NCBI GenBank assembly: GCA_013361095.1
Contig: JAATWA010000002.1
Coordinates: 1-64,000 of the forward strand
DNA from: Pseudanabaena biceps
GTDB lineage: Bacteria > Cyanobacteriota > Cyanobacteriia > Pseudanabaenales > Pseudanabaenaceae
Reading direction: 5' to 3'
DNA length: 64,000 bases
Shown here: positions 52,970 to 61,203 of the stretch, piece by piece
Numbering within the stretch: position 1 is the first letter of the stretch
Layout of the letters: every line of letters starts with the position of its first letter
Position numbers and translations under genes: made by a program
Notes under the pieces: model-generated
What the model was told of the DNA's origin: nothing
Seen by the model: the letters and a program-made list of their open reading frames with translations, nothing else
Databases searched by the model: none

Positions 52970-53206
52970 ATGGACAAAGAAAATTGCCAAATGTCACTGT
53001 TTAAAAATAGCAAATGTTATGTAATAGTGAGTTTCAAGCGCTCAATCAAAAAGATAGCATCTAGGCTCAAAGACCATTATGGTTGCGAAATTCTCGAATG
53101 CAATCGAGATGCAGTATCATTCTTGCCTTCAAAAGCTGGAACAATTCAGCAAATGCTAGCAAGTGGAAAAATCCAAGACTGCACTGGAGAAAATCTAAAG
53201 ATATAA
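52970..53206 (+). CDS. Small HYGC-domain protein, paralogue of 39226 C-terminus
   Basis: A 78-residue protein corresponding to the C-terminal domain of the protein at 39226: RLKDHYGCEILECN..AVSFLPSKAGTIQQMLASG. Both genes have the recurrent leader motif upstream. Unknown function; a strong terminator follows. Confidence 0.65.
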   Translation: MDKENCQMSLFKNSKCYVIVSFKRSIKKIASRLKDHYGCEILECNRDAVSFLPSKAGTIQQMLASGKIQDCTGENLKI

Positions 53207-53220
53207 ATCAGTGTGATAGA

Positions 53221-53270
53221 AAATTAGCCTACCCATACTCATGTAGTAGAATGGGTAGGCTAATTTTTTA
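53221..53270 (+). terminator. Strong intrinsic terminator
   Basis: AAATTAGCCTACCCAT (53221-53236) pairs with ATGGGTAGGCTAATTT (53251-53266), followed by more T. Ends the transcript of the small HYGC gene. Confidence 0.85.
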
Positions 53271-53335
53271 TCACACAGGTTTGTAAGAAGTCCTTAGCAG
53301 GAATTTTGTGACGAATATAAGGAGCAGATAAAATA

Positions 53336-53806
53336 ATGGCGTGGAAATATAATGCGTCTGACTTACCCAGTGGCAGCGAATCGCGACAAAGCCATGCGGA
53401 ATTCATTCGCGTGAATCTTGAGCTACTGCTAGCAATAGCATGGCACGGCTACAAAAGCGAAGGCAGAGGTGCAATCATCATTGATGTCAATAAATCCAAA
53501 GAATCGCAAATCGGCATCAGCCCCTATCAAAAATGGCTGAACTCTGAAAGCTATGGCTGCTACCTAAGCCAAACTACAGCAGAGCACATTGCTAATGAAT
53601 CGGGATACCCAAACCCATTTCAAAAGGAAGAGAAGAGACAAATCAGGGAATACAAGCCCGAGAATCAATTTGTAATCTGCTTTATCCGCACCGATGGTGG
53701 TTTTAGTTCCTATATGATTGCCCATCCCTTCCTGACTGCGAAACAAGCCTATGAAGCTAATAGAACTAGGCTGCAAGCTGAGTTCGCAGTAGATAAACCC
53801 GACTAA
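53336..53806 (+). CDS. Hypothetical plasmid protein
   Basis: A 156-residue soluble protein. Features: LELLLAIAWHGYKSEGRGAIIIDV near residue 32, and NQFVICFIRTDGGFSSYMIAHPFLTAKQAYEA near residue 115. No recognised family. Stands as a single-gene unit between two terminators. Confidence 0.6.
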   Translation: MAWKYNASDLPSGSESRQSHAEFIRVNLELLLAIAWHGYKSEGRGAIIIDVNKSKESQIGISPYQKWLNSESYGCYLSQTTAEHIANESGYPNPFQKEEKRQIREYKPENQFVICFIRTDGGFSSYMIAHPFLTAKQAYEANRTRLQAEFAVDKPD

Positions 53807-53833
53807 ATTCAATCCCAATATTCAAAATCCAAA

Positions 53834-53859
53834 AGCCTCCCGATTTGCATCAGGAGGCT
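53834..53859 (+). terminator. Hairpin terminator
   Basis: AGCCTCC (53834-53840) pairs with GGAGGCT (53853-53859) with partial inner pairing; followed by AATTTGTT. Confidence 0.6.
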
Positions 53860-53867
53860 AATTTGTT

Positions 53868-54047
53868 ATGGAGTCAAATATGACAATCCAAAGATACAAA
53901 AGCGTATTGTGTGGACTATTGCTATTAGCGATCGCCATCCATCCAGAACAGCATCACGTAGTAGAAAAGCATCCCAAAATCGTCCATATCCAAACCCGTC
54001 GCCAGCGCAAATATTGGCGAAAGAAGCACAAGAGGATTAGTGCGTAG
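53868..54047 (+). CDS. Small basic peptide with one hydrophobic segment
   Basis: A 59-residue reading frame from ATG 53868 (or 55 residues from 53880). An N-terminal hydrophobic segment VLCGLLLLAIAI is followed by a His-rich and then strongly basic tail (RRQRKYWRKKHKR). It could be a membrane-anchored or exported nucleic-acid-binding peptide. Not conserved enough for me to name; coding status is uncertain. Confidence 0.45.
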   Translation: MESNMTIQRYKSVLCGLLLLAIAIHPEQHHVVEKHPKIVHIQTRRQRKYWRKKHKRISA

Positions 54048-54106
54048 AAGAAATTAGCAGTTAGCGATTAGCCAAAAGCTAACTGCTATTTGTGAGTTCC
54101 AAAAAT

Positions 54107-54427
54107 ATGACAACAAATAGTTTCCAGTTCGGTAAATCTTCTCATCTTGCCAAGATTGAAGCAGAAATCCAAAAAACAAAAAAGCTAATCGCTTTTCTAC
54201 AATCCAAACTCGACAAGAATAACAGAAAAAAGAAGACCGCTATCGATCTGCAAATAGCTAAAAACCATTTGCAGATACTGTCACGCGATTGTGAAATAGC
54301 AGCAAACGTGAAGCCAATTATCAAGGAGCAAAGCTTGAATGAAAAACATCAAAGGCAACGTCCATCAAATCAAAACCATGCTGAAGATTTGCAGCAAATA
54401 TCATTGGGAATTGAAAAAAGTGATTAG
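54107..54427 (+). CDS. Coiled-coil hypothetical protein
   Basis: About 106 residues from ATG 54107. AKIEAEIQKTKKLIAFLQSKLDKNNRKKKTAIDLQIAKNHLQIL is a clear helical hairpin or coiled coil. The last ~30 residues overlap the next gene in another frame by 89 bp, so the true end may be shorter if a frameshift is present. Unknown role. Confidence 0.5.
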   Translation: MTTNSFQFGKSSHLAKIEAEIQKTKKLIAFLQSKLDKNNRKKKTAIDLQIAKNHLQILSRDCEIAANVKPIIKEQSLNEKHQRQRPSNQNHAEDLQQISLGIEKSD

Positions 54428-54671
54428 CTCTCGGAGCAAAGAAGGCTCTTATCTATTTGTAGGAGATATTCGAGCAGAATTCAAATGCCATCACGATCGA
54501 CCAACTCGTGCCAAATTTGACCCATCATTGACAATTCGCAGTGACGGAACGGTAGATCTCAATGAAAACCTGTTTCAAAACGACCCTTATACAAAAGAGA
54601 TAAAGCAACTGCTAGAAGCAGCCCATGTAAGTACGGAACCCACCAGAAAACTAGGGGCGGGAATCAAGTAA
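54339..54671 (+). CDS. Hypothetical protein
   Basis: A 110-residue protein: TMLKICSKYHWELKKVIS, YLFVGDIRAEFKC, LTIRSDGTVDLNENLF. The pattern of short strands and TVDLNE resembles the DUF1257/Ycf35-like fold in shape, but I am not sure. It overlaps the end of the preceding coiled-coil gene. Confidence 0.55.
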   Translation: MKNIKGNVHQIKTMLKICSKYHWELKKVISSRSKEGSYLFVGDIRAEFKCHHDRPTRAKFDPSLTIRSDGTVDLNENLFQNDPYTKEIKQLLEAAHVSTEPTRKLGAGIK

Positions 54672-54791
54672 ACAGAAGTCAAGCAGAGCCATCCCAAGAC
54701 AACCGCTACCGAATTAACTACTACCAAACAATCGCCTAGCAGACTGCAAAAGGCGATCGCTCATCTATATCTAAATTAGAGGATACAAGCC

Positions 54792-55835
54792 ATGAACACA
54801 GCAGCGATGATCGCCACCCAGCAAGCATTAATCGATAAAGGAGCCGAATACCTAGGCGACCTAATCGCATGGTCAATCAATGCCGAGACCAGACTAAGTG
54901 AAGCTACCCTAAAACGAGCCGCCGAGCAAGTGAATCTTGACTTCAGATACCTCCCCGAAAGCCCTAACAAACTAAGTGCATTTAAAAATGCGAGAACAAA
55001 AGCCCAGACCCAACTGAGCAACTACAATCTCCTCATCCGTCAAATCTCCAACAACGGAGTACTAGTCTATGGATTTGTCCTAGAAAACAAGAGCGAGAAA
55101 GACAAAAAGCTGCGCTATTACCAACTCGCATCTTATACCTTCGATAAAAGCAACGAAATCACCAATTGGAATCGAGAAGACTGGAGCAGTGACAATGAAC
55201 CCCTGATTGACATCGCGAGAACCACCTTCGACAAATGGTACAGATGGAGCCAAGAAATCACCAGCAAAGAAATCCGCGCCATGCTGACCGAATTTGTGAA
55301 GAAAGCTGGAGTGCCATTTCGGGAACGAGGCGGCACATACTTTGTGGCAAGAAGCTATCGCTCAGAGCTAACCGCCTTTCGAGAACTACTACCGCTGATT
55401 CACAGAGAAAACAACATCCGTTGGATGCCGATCGCAGGCATTGGCGACATGGACATCATTGCAAGGCAATCTCTGGAAAAAGAAGTGCAGTCGATGTCCA
55501 GCTACCTAGACGAACTGCTAGACCCAGAGAAAGTATCCGAAACAAAAGGTAGCACCCTGAAAAACCAACTCAAGGTATATCGGGAAGTAGAACACAAAAC
55601 TAAAATGCTCTCCGAGCTATTGCAATTTCGCTCCGACGCACTCACCGACAAACTCGCCAAACTGCGACAACGTTGCCTAAACGTATTGGAAGAAATTTCA
55701 ACTTCCACAGCAGTCGAAAATCCAGAAAACCAACCACATCAAACAGAAGAAATCATCTCTGAACCAGAAGAAACCAACCTAATCCCAGAAACAACAGACG
55801 AGAGCCTAGACAACCTATTTGACCTCGGCTTCTAG
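54792..55835 (+). CDS. DUF6744-like plasmid/phage-type protein
   Basis: 347 residues. Predominantly helical, with VPFRERGGTYFVARSYRSEL near residue 178 and a long coiled-coil (STLKNQLKVYREVEHKTKMLSELLQFR) near residue 255. The acidic C-terminus ends LDNLFDLGF. I associate it with the DUF6744 family seen beside MoxR and VWA genes on cyanobacterial elements, a tentative call. It precedes the MoxR ATPase by 75 bp and is probably part of the same functional set. Confidence 0.6.
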   Translation: MNTAAMIATQQALIDKGAEYLGDLIAWSINAETRLSEATLKRAAEQVNLDFRYLPESPNKLSAFKNARTKAQTQLSNYNLLIRQISNNGVLVYGFVLENKSEKDKKLRYYQLASYTFDKSNEITNWNREDWSSDNEPLIDIARTTFDKWYRWSQEITSKEIRAMLTEFVKKAGVPFRERGGTYFVARSYRSELTAFRELLPLIHRENNIRWMPIAGIGDMDIIARQSLEKEVQSMSSYLDELLDPEKVSETKGSTLKNQLKVYREVEHKTKMLSELLQFRSDALTDKLAKLRQRCLNVLEEISTSTAVENPENQPHQTEEIISEPEETNLIPETTDESLDNLFDLGF

Positions 55836-55846
55836 CGAAGGATCTC

Positions 55847-55870
55847 GGGAGTAGCCAACGCGCTACTCCC
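55847..55870 (+). terminator. Hairpin between DUF6744-like and moxR genes
   Basis: GGGAGTAGC (55847-55855) pairs with GCTACTCCC (55862-55870). No long T-run; possibly attenuating. Confidence 0.55.
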
Positions 55871-55910
55871 CATCAAAACATCAAAGATAAAAAATAAAAG
55901 GAACTTAAAA

Positions 55911-57128
55911 ATGATCGCCACCGAAATCGCGAAAACAAACGGACATGTAACCGCCTTGACCGTAACCCATAAATCCCCATCCGAGAAACTACAACAACTG
56001 CGAGAACAATTGAAAGCCGCGTATCTAGACCGCAGCGAAGCGATCGACCTAATCATCGTCGGACTGCTATCGAAAATGCATGTTTTCTTAGGAGGCAAAC
56101 CAGGAACAGGCAAAACCGAGCTTGCAAAAGCCGTCTCAGACGCAATCACAGGAACCACATTCTTTCATTACCTGATGACCAAAACCACCGTCGCCGAAGA
56201 AGTACTAGGCGCACCCGACCTCGCCGAACTGCAAAAAGGCAAATTCGTGCGCGACACCGAAGCCATGTTACCTGAAGCGCACCTTGCCCTCATGGATGAA
56301 ATTGGAAAGGCAAATAGCATTGTCCGTAACTCCGCATTAGGACTGATGAACGAACGGGAATTTCTAAACGGCAAAACCAAACTGCAATCACCATTAATCA
56401 CCATGATTGGCTGTTCCAACGAACTCCTAGACGGCGAAGAAGATGGAGCATTTTGGGATCGACTGAGCTTGCGGTACATGGTCGATTATCTAGGCGACGA
56501 AGACCTGCGAACATTGCTACTACGCAAAACCAGCAACATCGCCGCCCCCCAGATCACCACTATGCTGAGCCTAGCCGAACTAGAGCAAATGCAAACCGCC
56601 GTGAAAAACGTCCCCTTCCCCACCCCAGTCATCGACTCCCTAATCGACCTACAACGGGAACTGAAGAAAGAAAACTTCATCGTCAGCACCAGAAAATACG
56701 TGCAGATTGTCAACATTCTCAAAGCCTATGCCTATTTGCAAGAAGAACCCGAAGTCAGCGAAGACAGCTTTGAAATTCTCAACCATGTAATCTGGAACCA
56801 TCCCAGAGAGCAAGCACTGATCAGAAAAATCGTCGCCAAAGTGGGCAATCCCGTGAATATCCAAGCCCAAGAAATCCTCGCTGCCATCACCGAAAAGCTT
56901 TCAGACTTGGGCAACTGTCCAGTTTATGGCACAAAGAAGCAGCAAGACGATTGGGCAACCGAAGGTTCGGGATTACTGTCCGATATGCGAAACATGATCG
57001 ACAGACTACAAAGCCTGATTGTTCAACACCCGAACAGGGCAAAGAAAGCCCAACAAGCGATCGCTGAAATCGAAACCAAGAAGAAACCATTACTAGCGAA
57101 AGTCAGTGAAATCATGTACGGCGCATAG
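55911..57128 (+). CDS. MoxR-type AAA+ ATPase
   Basis: 405 residues. Walker A GGKPGTGKTELAKAV near residue 60, Walker B HLALMDEIGKANS near 125, sensor 1 IGCSNELLDG, and arginine FWDRLSLRYMVDYL, the MoxR/RavA layout. A C-terminal helical region follows. Partners with the VWA protein 63 bp downstream, as MoxR proteins do with VWA proteins in chaperone-like complexes. Likely remodels a plasmid protein complex. Confidence 0.85.
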   Translation: MIATEIAKTNGHVTALTVTHKSPSEKLQQLREQLKAAYLDRSEAIDLIIVGLLSKMHVFLGGKPGTGKTELAKAVSDAITGTTFFHYLMTKTTVAEEVLGAPDLAELQKGKFVRDTEAMLPEAHLALMDEIGKANSIVRNSALGLMNEREFLNGKTKLQSPLITMIGCSNELLDGEEDGAFWDRLSLRYMVDYLGDEDLRTLLLRKTSNIAAPQITTMLSLAELEQMQTAVKNVPFPTPVIDSLIDLQRELKKENFIVSTRKYVQIVNILKAYAYLQEEPEVSEDSFEILNHVIWNHPREQALIRKIVAKVGNPVNIQAQEILAAITEKLSDLGNCPVYGTKKQQDDWATEGSGLLSDMRNMIDRLQSLIVQHPNRAKKAQQAIAEIETKKKPLLAKVSEIMYGA

Positions 57129-57191
57129 AAACAATCAACAGAGAGCAGATTACCTGCTCTCTCATCTTTCTCAACCTAATAGAGACTCAAA

Positions 57192-58649
57192 ATGCAAGAA
57201 CCATTAGTGTATGTAATCCCCAAATGGACAAAGTTATGTGTGAATGACTTCAAAGAAAAATCATCCAGACTGAGCGAAGTGATTGAAGAAGGGGAAAGCA
57301 AAGTCTACAACTTTGAAACCTTTGTCAGCGAAACCTATCATCGCCTGTACGATCGCCAACCCAACCGACTAGAAGATAGCGCCATCAAACCCGAAAACAA
57401 AATCTGGATCGCCATCCATCAACAGATGAGCGAATTAGAAGCATTCCAGAAATTTAGCAACCGCCTGAATGGAGATGAATTTCTCTCAGGCATCGGCACA
57501 ACTGCACTGTGTATCGCGATCGCCGAAATGCTGCCCGAACCAACCGAACCACTAGAAGACCCAGAAGTAATCAGAAATCAGCTTCGGGGTATTTTTGAAG
57601 CATTGCAAGGACAAACACCCAATGCTGGGCTGATGCAAAAGATTCAACAGTTAAAGCAAAAAGGACTAGAAGCGCGACTAGCAAGTGAAGCTTATGCTGA
57701 CTCCATTAGCAATGCCGAAATCGAAACCGCACTGCTAATTGGCATAGCCAAAGCCGAAGCAGAAATGCAAGCGATCGGCGAAAGCTTAGCCGCCTATAGC
57801 GGCAGCAGCAATTACAGCAACGAAACCCAACTTAAAATCGCCGATAAAATCCAGCTCGCCCAACGCCTTCAAGCATCGCCAAAACTTCAAGCGATCGCTG
57901 AACTTGCAGGCAAGAAAATCGCGATCGCAGCCAAGATACAACGCAGCAAAGTCAAAGAAGGACGAACCGAAATCATCGGCGTAACCACAGGCAACGACCT
58001 AATCCGACTACTGCCCTGCGAGCTAGTCAAGCTTACCGAACCCGCACTATTCCCCATATTCGCCAAAGGCTATATTGAGCGATCGCTATTACAACGAGAA
58101 CTAATCAGCCGCGAACCCCTTGCCAGAGGACCAATCGTTATCTGTCTAGATTCAAGTGGGTCAATGACAGGGAAAGAAGAAATCTGGAGCAAAGCGATCG
58201 CCCTAGCGCTATTGAGTATTGCTGTAAGCCAAAAGCGCCATTGCCGCATCTTGCACTTCACAGGCAAGGTAGAGCGAATCGACGACTTTGCAGGGGAAAT
58301 CCCCGACACTAATCGCGTAATTGACTGCATCGAAAAGTTCTACAACGGTGACAGCACCAGTTTTACCGCCGCTCTGACGGGAGCCTTAGCATCGATCCAA
58401 CAGCACGAACATACCAAGAAAGCCGACGTGGTATTAATCACCGACGGACTAGACACCCCATCATCTAGTTTCATGGAGCAATGGCAAGCAGACAGGAAAA
58501 AGTATGAATTTAGTTGCTACGGCATCTTGATTGCTGGTGGCAACCTCAGCAACTACGAAAGCACGATCGGCAACTTATGCGATCGCTATGTAGAAATAAC
58601 AGATCTCACAGACGACAGCGAAGTATCCGACTGTCTATACAGCATCTAA
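57192..58649 (+). CDS. VWA-domain protein (MoxR partner)
   Basis: 485 residues. The helical N-terminal half is followed by a von Willebrand A domain: IVICLDSSGSMTGKEEIWSK (MIDAS DxSxS) near residue 318, GDSTSFTAAL (Thr ligand) and ADVVLITDGLD (Asp). The arrangement is that of ViaA/CoxE-type partners of MoxR ATPases. A terminator at 58662 ends the pair. Confidence 0.87.
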   Translation: MQEPLVYVIPKWTKLCVNDFKEKSSRLSEVIEEGESKVYNFETFVSETYHRLYDRQPNRLEDSAIKPENKIWIAIHQQMSELEAFQKFSNRLNGDEFLSGIGTTALCIAIAEMLPEPTEPLEDPEVIRNQLRGIFEALQGQTPNAGLMQKIQQLKQKGLEARLASEAYADSISNAEIETALLIGIAKAEAEMQAIGESLAAYSGSSNYSNETQLKIADKIQLAQRLQASPKLQAIAELAGKKIAIAAKIQRSKVKEGRTEIIGVTTGNDLIRLLPCELVKLTEPALFPIFAKGYIERSLLQRELISREPLARGPIVICLDSSGSMTGKEEIWSKAIALALLSIAVSQKRHCRILHFTGKVERIDDFAGEIPDTNRVIDCIEKFYNGDSTSFTAALTGALASIQQHEHTKKADVVLITDGLDTPSSSFMEQWQADRKKYEFSCYGILIAGGNLSNYESTIGNLCDRYVEITDLTDDSEVSDCLYSI

Positions 58650-58661
58650 AAAGCACTTAAA

Positions 58662-58702
58662 GCGAGAATAGGCGGCGCATTGCGCCGCCTATTCTCGCTT
58701 TT
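58662..58702 (+). terminator. Strong 17-bp GC-rich terminator
   Basis: GCGAGAATAGGCGGCGC (58662-58678) pairs perfectly with 58682-58698 around ATT, then T4. The GGCGGCGCNNTGCGCCGCC-like core resembles the stem at 31686. Confidence 0.85.
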
Positions 58703-58781
58703 CCTCTAGCGAGGTTCGCAAGGAAAAATTCCAAGTATTTACCAAACCCACTTACCTATTAACTAATAAGGAGAAATATCT

Positions 58782-59984
58782 ATGACCTACTCATTTCAGA
58801 AAGCAACGAAAGAAAACATCAAACTACGCATGGCTTTGTATGGCCCACCAGGCTGTGGCAAAACCTACACCGCTCTCCAACTAGCAACAATATTGGGGAA
58901 AAAGATTGGACTGATCGACACCGAATATGGCTCTAGCCGTAAATACGCCAACCTGTTTGACTTCAAATCACTAGAACTAACCAAATTTGGACCCAGCCAA
59001 TATTACAACGCCATTGAAAGCGCCGAAGAATCAGGATTTGATTACCTAATCATCGACTCCCTATCCCATGCATGGTACGCCGAACTAGACGCAGTAGGTA
59101 GTGACGTGAGGAACTGGGCAAGAATCCGCCCCATCGAACGCCAACTATGGGACAAAATCATCAGCTCTAGTTGCCACATCATCGTCACGATGCGGTCAAA
59201 GATTGAGTACGACTACAGCGCGACTGAAATTGGTGGTAAGCAGAAAATCACCAGTGTCCGAAAGATTGGCACAGCCCCGATCCAAAAGGAAGGCAGTGAA
59301 TATGAACTAGACATTTGTGGCTTACTCGATGACCAGAACACCCTGACCATATCCAAGAGCAGATGTCCTGAAATCAGCAATGGCATCTTCCCAAAACCAG
59401 GCAAGAAATTTGCCGAAATGATTCAAACATGGCTGAGTGATGAAACCCCAGTCAACAGAAATGCGTTTATCCCGATCATCAATGTACCCGTCAATCCAGT
59501 CTTACAGGAGCCACAAAAACAGTCCGAACTAGCAGCAGTCGCCAGCAGCAACGGTCATATCCCCCAGATTGCTAGTACCAATGGTCATATCGCTCAGATT
59601 GCTAGTACCAACGGTCATATCGCCACAGTCATTGAATCCAAGCCAACTACCAATACCCAAACCCATCACAGCAAACCCGACAACCCAGCCAAAGCCGCCT
59701 TCAAAGCATTATTGGCAATCACCCAGCAACACATCAGCAAAGTGATTGAAACCAGCATTGACCTATATGGAGCCGATGAAAGCGGATTGAAACCCAAATT
59801 CAACAGTGAAAATATGACCGCCGAACAAATCAAAGCCGTCTGCGAAGCACTGATGCGAGAATGGCTAGGCTTCAAAGGATACACCGCCGAACTAGCCCAA
59901 AACCTGATCGACATATCGACATCACGGCATCCAGGACAATATGCCGAAATTGCCAAAGACATCACCAATCAACTCGAATTCTAG
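58782..59984 (+). CDS. Sak4-like RecA-fold ATPase (AAA_24)
   Basis: 400 residues. Walker A YGPPGCGKTYTAL near residue 20, GLIDTEYGSSRKYA (acidic), DYLIIDSLSHAWYAEL (Walker B) and VTMRSKIEYD (sensor). This is the phage Sak4 or AAA_24 recombinase-mediator pattern, acting with SSB in single-strand annealing. A linker near residues 255-290 has three 10-residue repeats (NGHIxQIAST). It is followed by ssb, strengthening the role. Confidence 0.8.
   Translation: MTYSFQKATKENIKLRMALYGPPGCGKTYTALQLATILGKKIGLIDTEYGSSRKYANLFDFKSLELTKFGPSQYYNAIESAEESGFDYLIIDSLSHAWYAELDAVGSDVRNWARIRPIERQLWDKIISSSCHIIVTMRSKIEYDYSATEIGGKQKITSVRKIGTAPIQKEGSEYELDICGLLDDQNTLTISKSRCPEISNGIFPKPGKKFAEMIQTWLSDETPVNRNAFIPIINVPVNPVLQEPQKQSELAAVASSNGHIPQIASTNGHIAQIASTNGHIATVIESKPTTNTQTHHSKPDNPAKAAFKALLAITQQHISKVIETSIDLYGADESGLKPKFNSENMTAEQIKAVCEALMREWLGFKGYTAELAQNLIDISTSRHPGQYAEIAKDITNQLEF
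59550..59636 (+). repeat. 30-bp tandem repeat inside the Sak4-like gene
   Basis: Units starting AAYGGTCATATC, at 59550, 59580 and 59610 (last partial), encode NGHI(P/A)QIAST. Small unit number and high identity mean it can slip and vary in copy number without changing frame. Confidence 0.85.
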
Positions 59985-59997
59985 AAATCGCAAAATG

Positions 59998-60036
59998 AAT
60001 AACCCTCTATCTAAATTAAATTAGAGAGTTATTCAT
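59998..60036 (+). terminator. Hairpin between Sak4-like and ssb genes
   Basis: GAATAAC..CTCTA pairs with TAGAG.GTTATTC with one mismatch, followed by ATTTCTTT. Moderately convincing. Confidence 0.5.
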
Positions 60037-60047
60037 TTCTTTGAAGA

Positions 60048-60078
60048 ACGCTATCGCGTGGAAGTCCATGACCTGATT
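60048..60078 (+). promoter_or_regulatory. Recurrent leader motif, copy D
   Basis: ACGCTATCGC, then GAAGTCCATGA and TGATT; 23 bp upstream of ssb. Confidence 0.5.
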
Positions 60079-60100
60079 CCTAAATAGAAGGAAAAAACTC

Positions 60101-60508
60101 ATGTGTAATTCAACTAATCTCGTTGTTCTCTCTGGCTATGTCGGTAACGTATCTGAAGTTCGTAAAACCAAAACCAGTGGCAAAGACGTACTAGACTTCA
60201 GCCTCGCCATACAGCCCAAACCTCGCCGAGACAAAGAAGGTAATTGGATCGACCAAGAACCACTCTGGGTAAAAGTAGTTTGCTGGAATGGAACTGCGGA
60301 ATATGCCGAAGAGAGAGCGCAATCTGGACGCTTTGTCGAAGTTACGGGAGTTCTCGCTCAACCCGAAGAATACAAGTCCAAGAAAGACAAGAAGCATCAT
60401 GCGCGGACTGTGATTCATGCCCAATCTCTGAACTTCATTGATGTTGTGAGAAAGTCTGCTGAAGACGAAGAGTATGAAGAATCAACCGTTTACGACGACG
60501 ACTTCTAG
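60101..60508 (+). CDS. ssb: Single-stranded DNA-binding protein
   Basis: 135 residues with the OB-fold pattern NLVVLSGYVGNVSEVRKTKTSGKDVLDFSLAI, LWVKVVCWNGTAEYAEE and RFVEVTGVL. The tail is short and acidic, ending YDDDF, a variant of the SSB protein-docking tip. Plasmid-coded SSB beside a Sak4-like ATPase points to a replication/recombination role. A terminator follows. Confidence 0.93.
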   Translation: MCNSTNLVVLSGYVGNVSEVRKTKTSGKDVLDFSLAIQPKPRRDKEGNWIDQEPLWVKVVCWNGTAEYAEERAQSGRFVEVTGVLAQPEEYKSKKDKKHHARTVIHAQSLNFIDVVRKSAEDEEYEESTVYDDDF

Positions 60509-60512
60509 TTGA

Positions 60513-60570
60513 ACAGCTATAGAGAGTAGTGATAGATATCTATCCAAGCTCTCTATAGCTGTTTGTTTTT
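60513..60570 (+). terminator. Terminator after ssb
   Basis: ACAGCTATAGAGAG (60513-60526) pairs with CTCTCTATAGCTGT (60549-60562), followed by TTGTTTTTT. Confidence 0.85.
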
Positions 60571-60573
60571 TAG

Positions 60574-60600
60574 GCGCTGTCGCTTAAGGCTCATGCCCAA
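60574..60600 (+). promoter_or_regulatory. Recurrent leader motif, copy E (diverged)
   Basis: GCGCTGTCGCTTAAGGCTCATG, close to copy C over its length, lies 22 bp upstream of the gene at 60622 and directly after the ssb terminator. Confidence 0.4.
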
Positions 60601-60621
60601 CTAAAGAAAGAGAAAGTAACG

Positions 60622-61056
60622 ATGATTTACACTCACAAAGGCTATCAAGGTTTGCTATCGGTTCGATTCACCAATCAAGGCACTGAATGGATAGCTCAAG
60701 CCAAGAAGTATTCAGTCAGCCTTGAGCAGAAAGTATTCGCCCAATGGCTTGGTACAGAATTGATTACAGGCTTTGACAGGGAACAAACTAAACAACGCTT
60801 TGCTGAGACAGTGGAGTTATTCTTGCGAGAACATGAGGATATATTCCCACTGTATCCCCGACCAGAACTACCCGATGCAACCATCGAAGCAATTCTGGAC
60901 GAGCGAGTGTATCTGACTCTCAACGATAACGGTAGACATCACACCGCCAAGTTCCAAGTATTCCATGAGAATCTGCGAGTATTTCCATCACACATTCCAA
61001 TACCAGTTGGAATTAAGCGTAAATCGAATGCAAGGCTTAGCCAACGTGCAGCCTAG
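60622..61056 (+). CDS. Hypothetical plasmid protein
   Basis: 144 residues. YTHKGYQGLLSVRFTNQGTEWIAQAKKYSVSLEQKVFAQWLGTELI then a helical section ending RAA. No recognised family; soluble. Preceded by a diverged copy of the recurrent leader motif. Confidence 0.6.
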   Translation: MIYTHKGYQGLLSVRFTNQGTEWIAQAKKYSVSLEQKVFAQWLGTELITGFDREQTKQRFAETVELFLREHEDIFPLYPRPELPDATIEAILDERVYLTLNDNGRHHTAKFQVFHENLRVFPSHIPIPVGIKRKSNARLSQRAA

Positions 61057-61080
61057 CTAGAAATCTGACTATCATCGAAA

Positions 61081-61109
61081 AGTAAAATCCTCACATTGAG
61101 GATTTTACT
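61081..61109 (+). terminator. Terminator
   Basis: AGTAAAATCCTC pairs with GAGGATTTTACT (61098-61108 and on), then a T-rich run. Confidence 0.8.
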
Positions 61110-61203
61110 TTTTATTTTTTATTTTTCAAAACTTTGTGAATGGCTTGTTAAGGCTAGCGCCATTGCTTATGCAGAGAGCCATAAGCCCGTTAACGAGAAA
61201 GCC

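Noticed and set aside
55235..55552. Arg-rich plus-strand frame within the DUF6744-like gene
   Set aside because: Out-of-frame reading of a gene with a better protein; the composition (RRTARPRESIRNKR) is typical of shadow frames.
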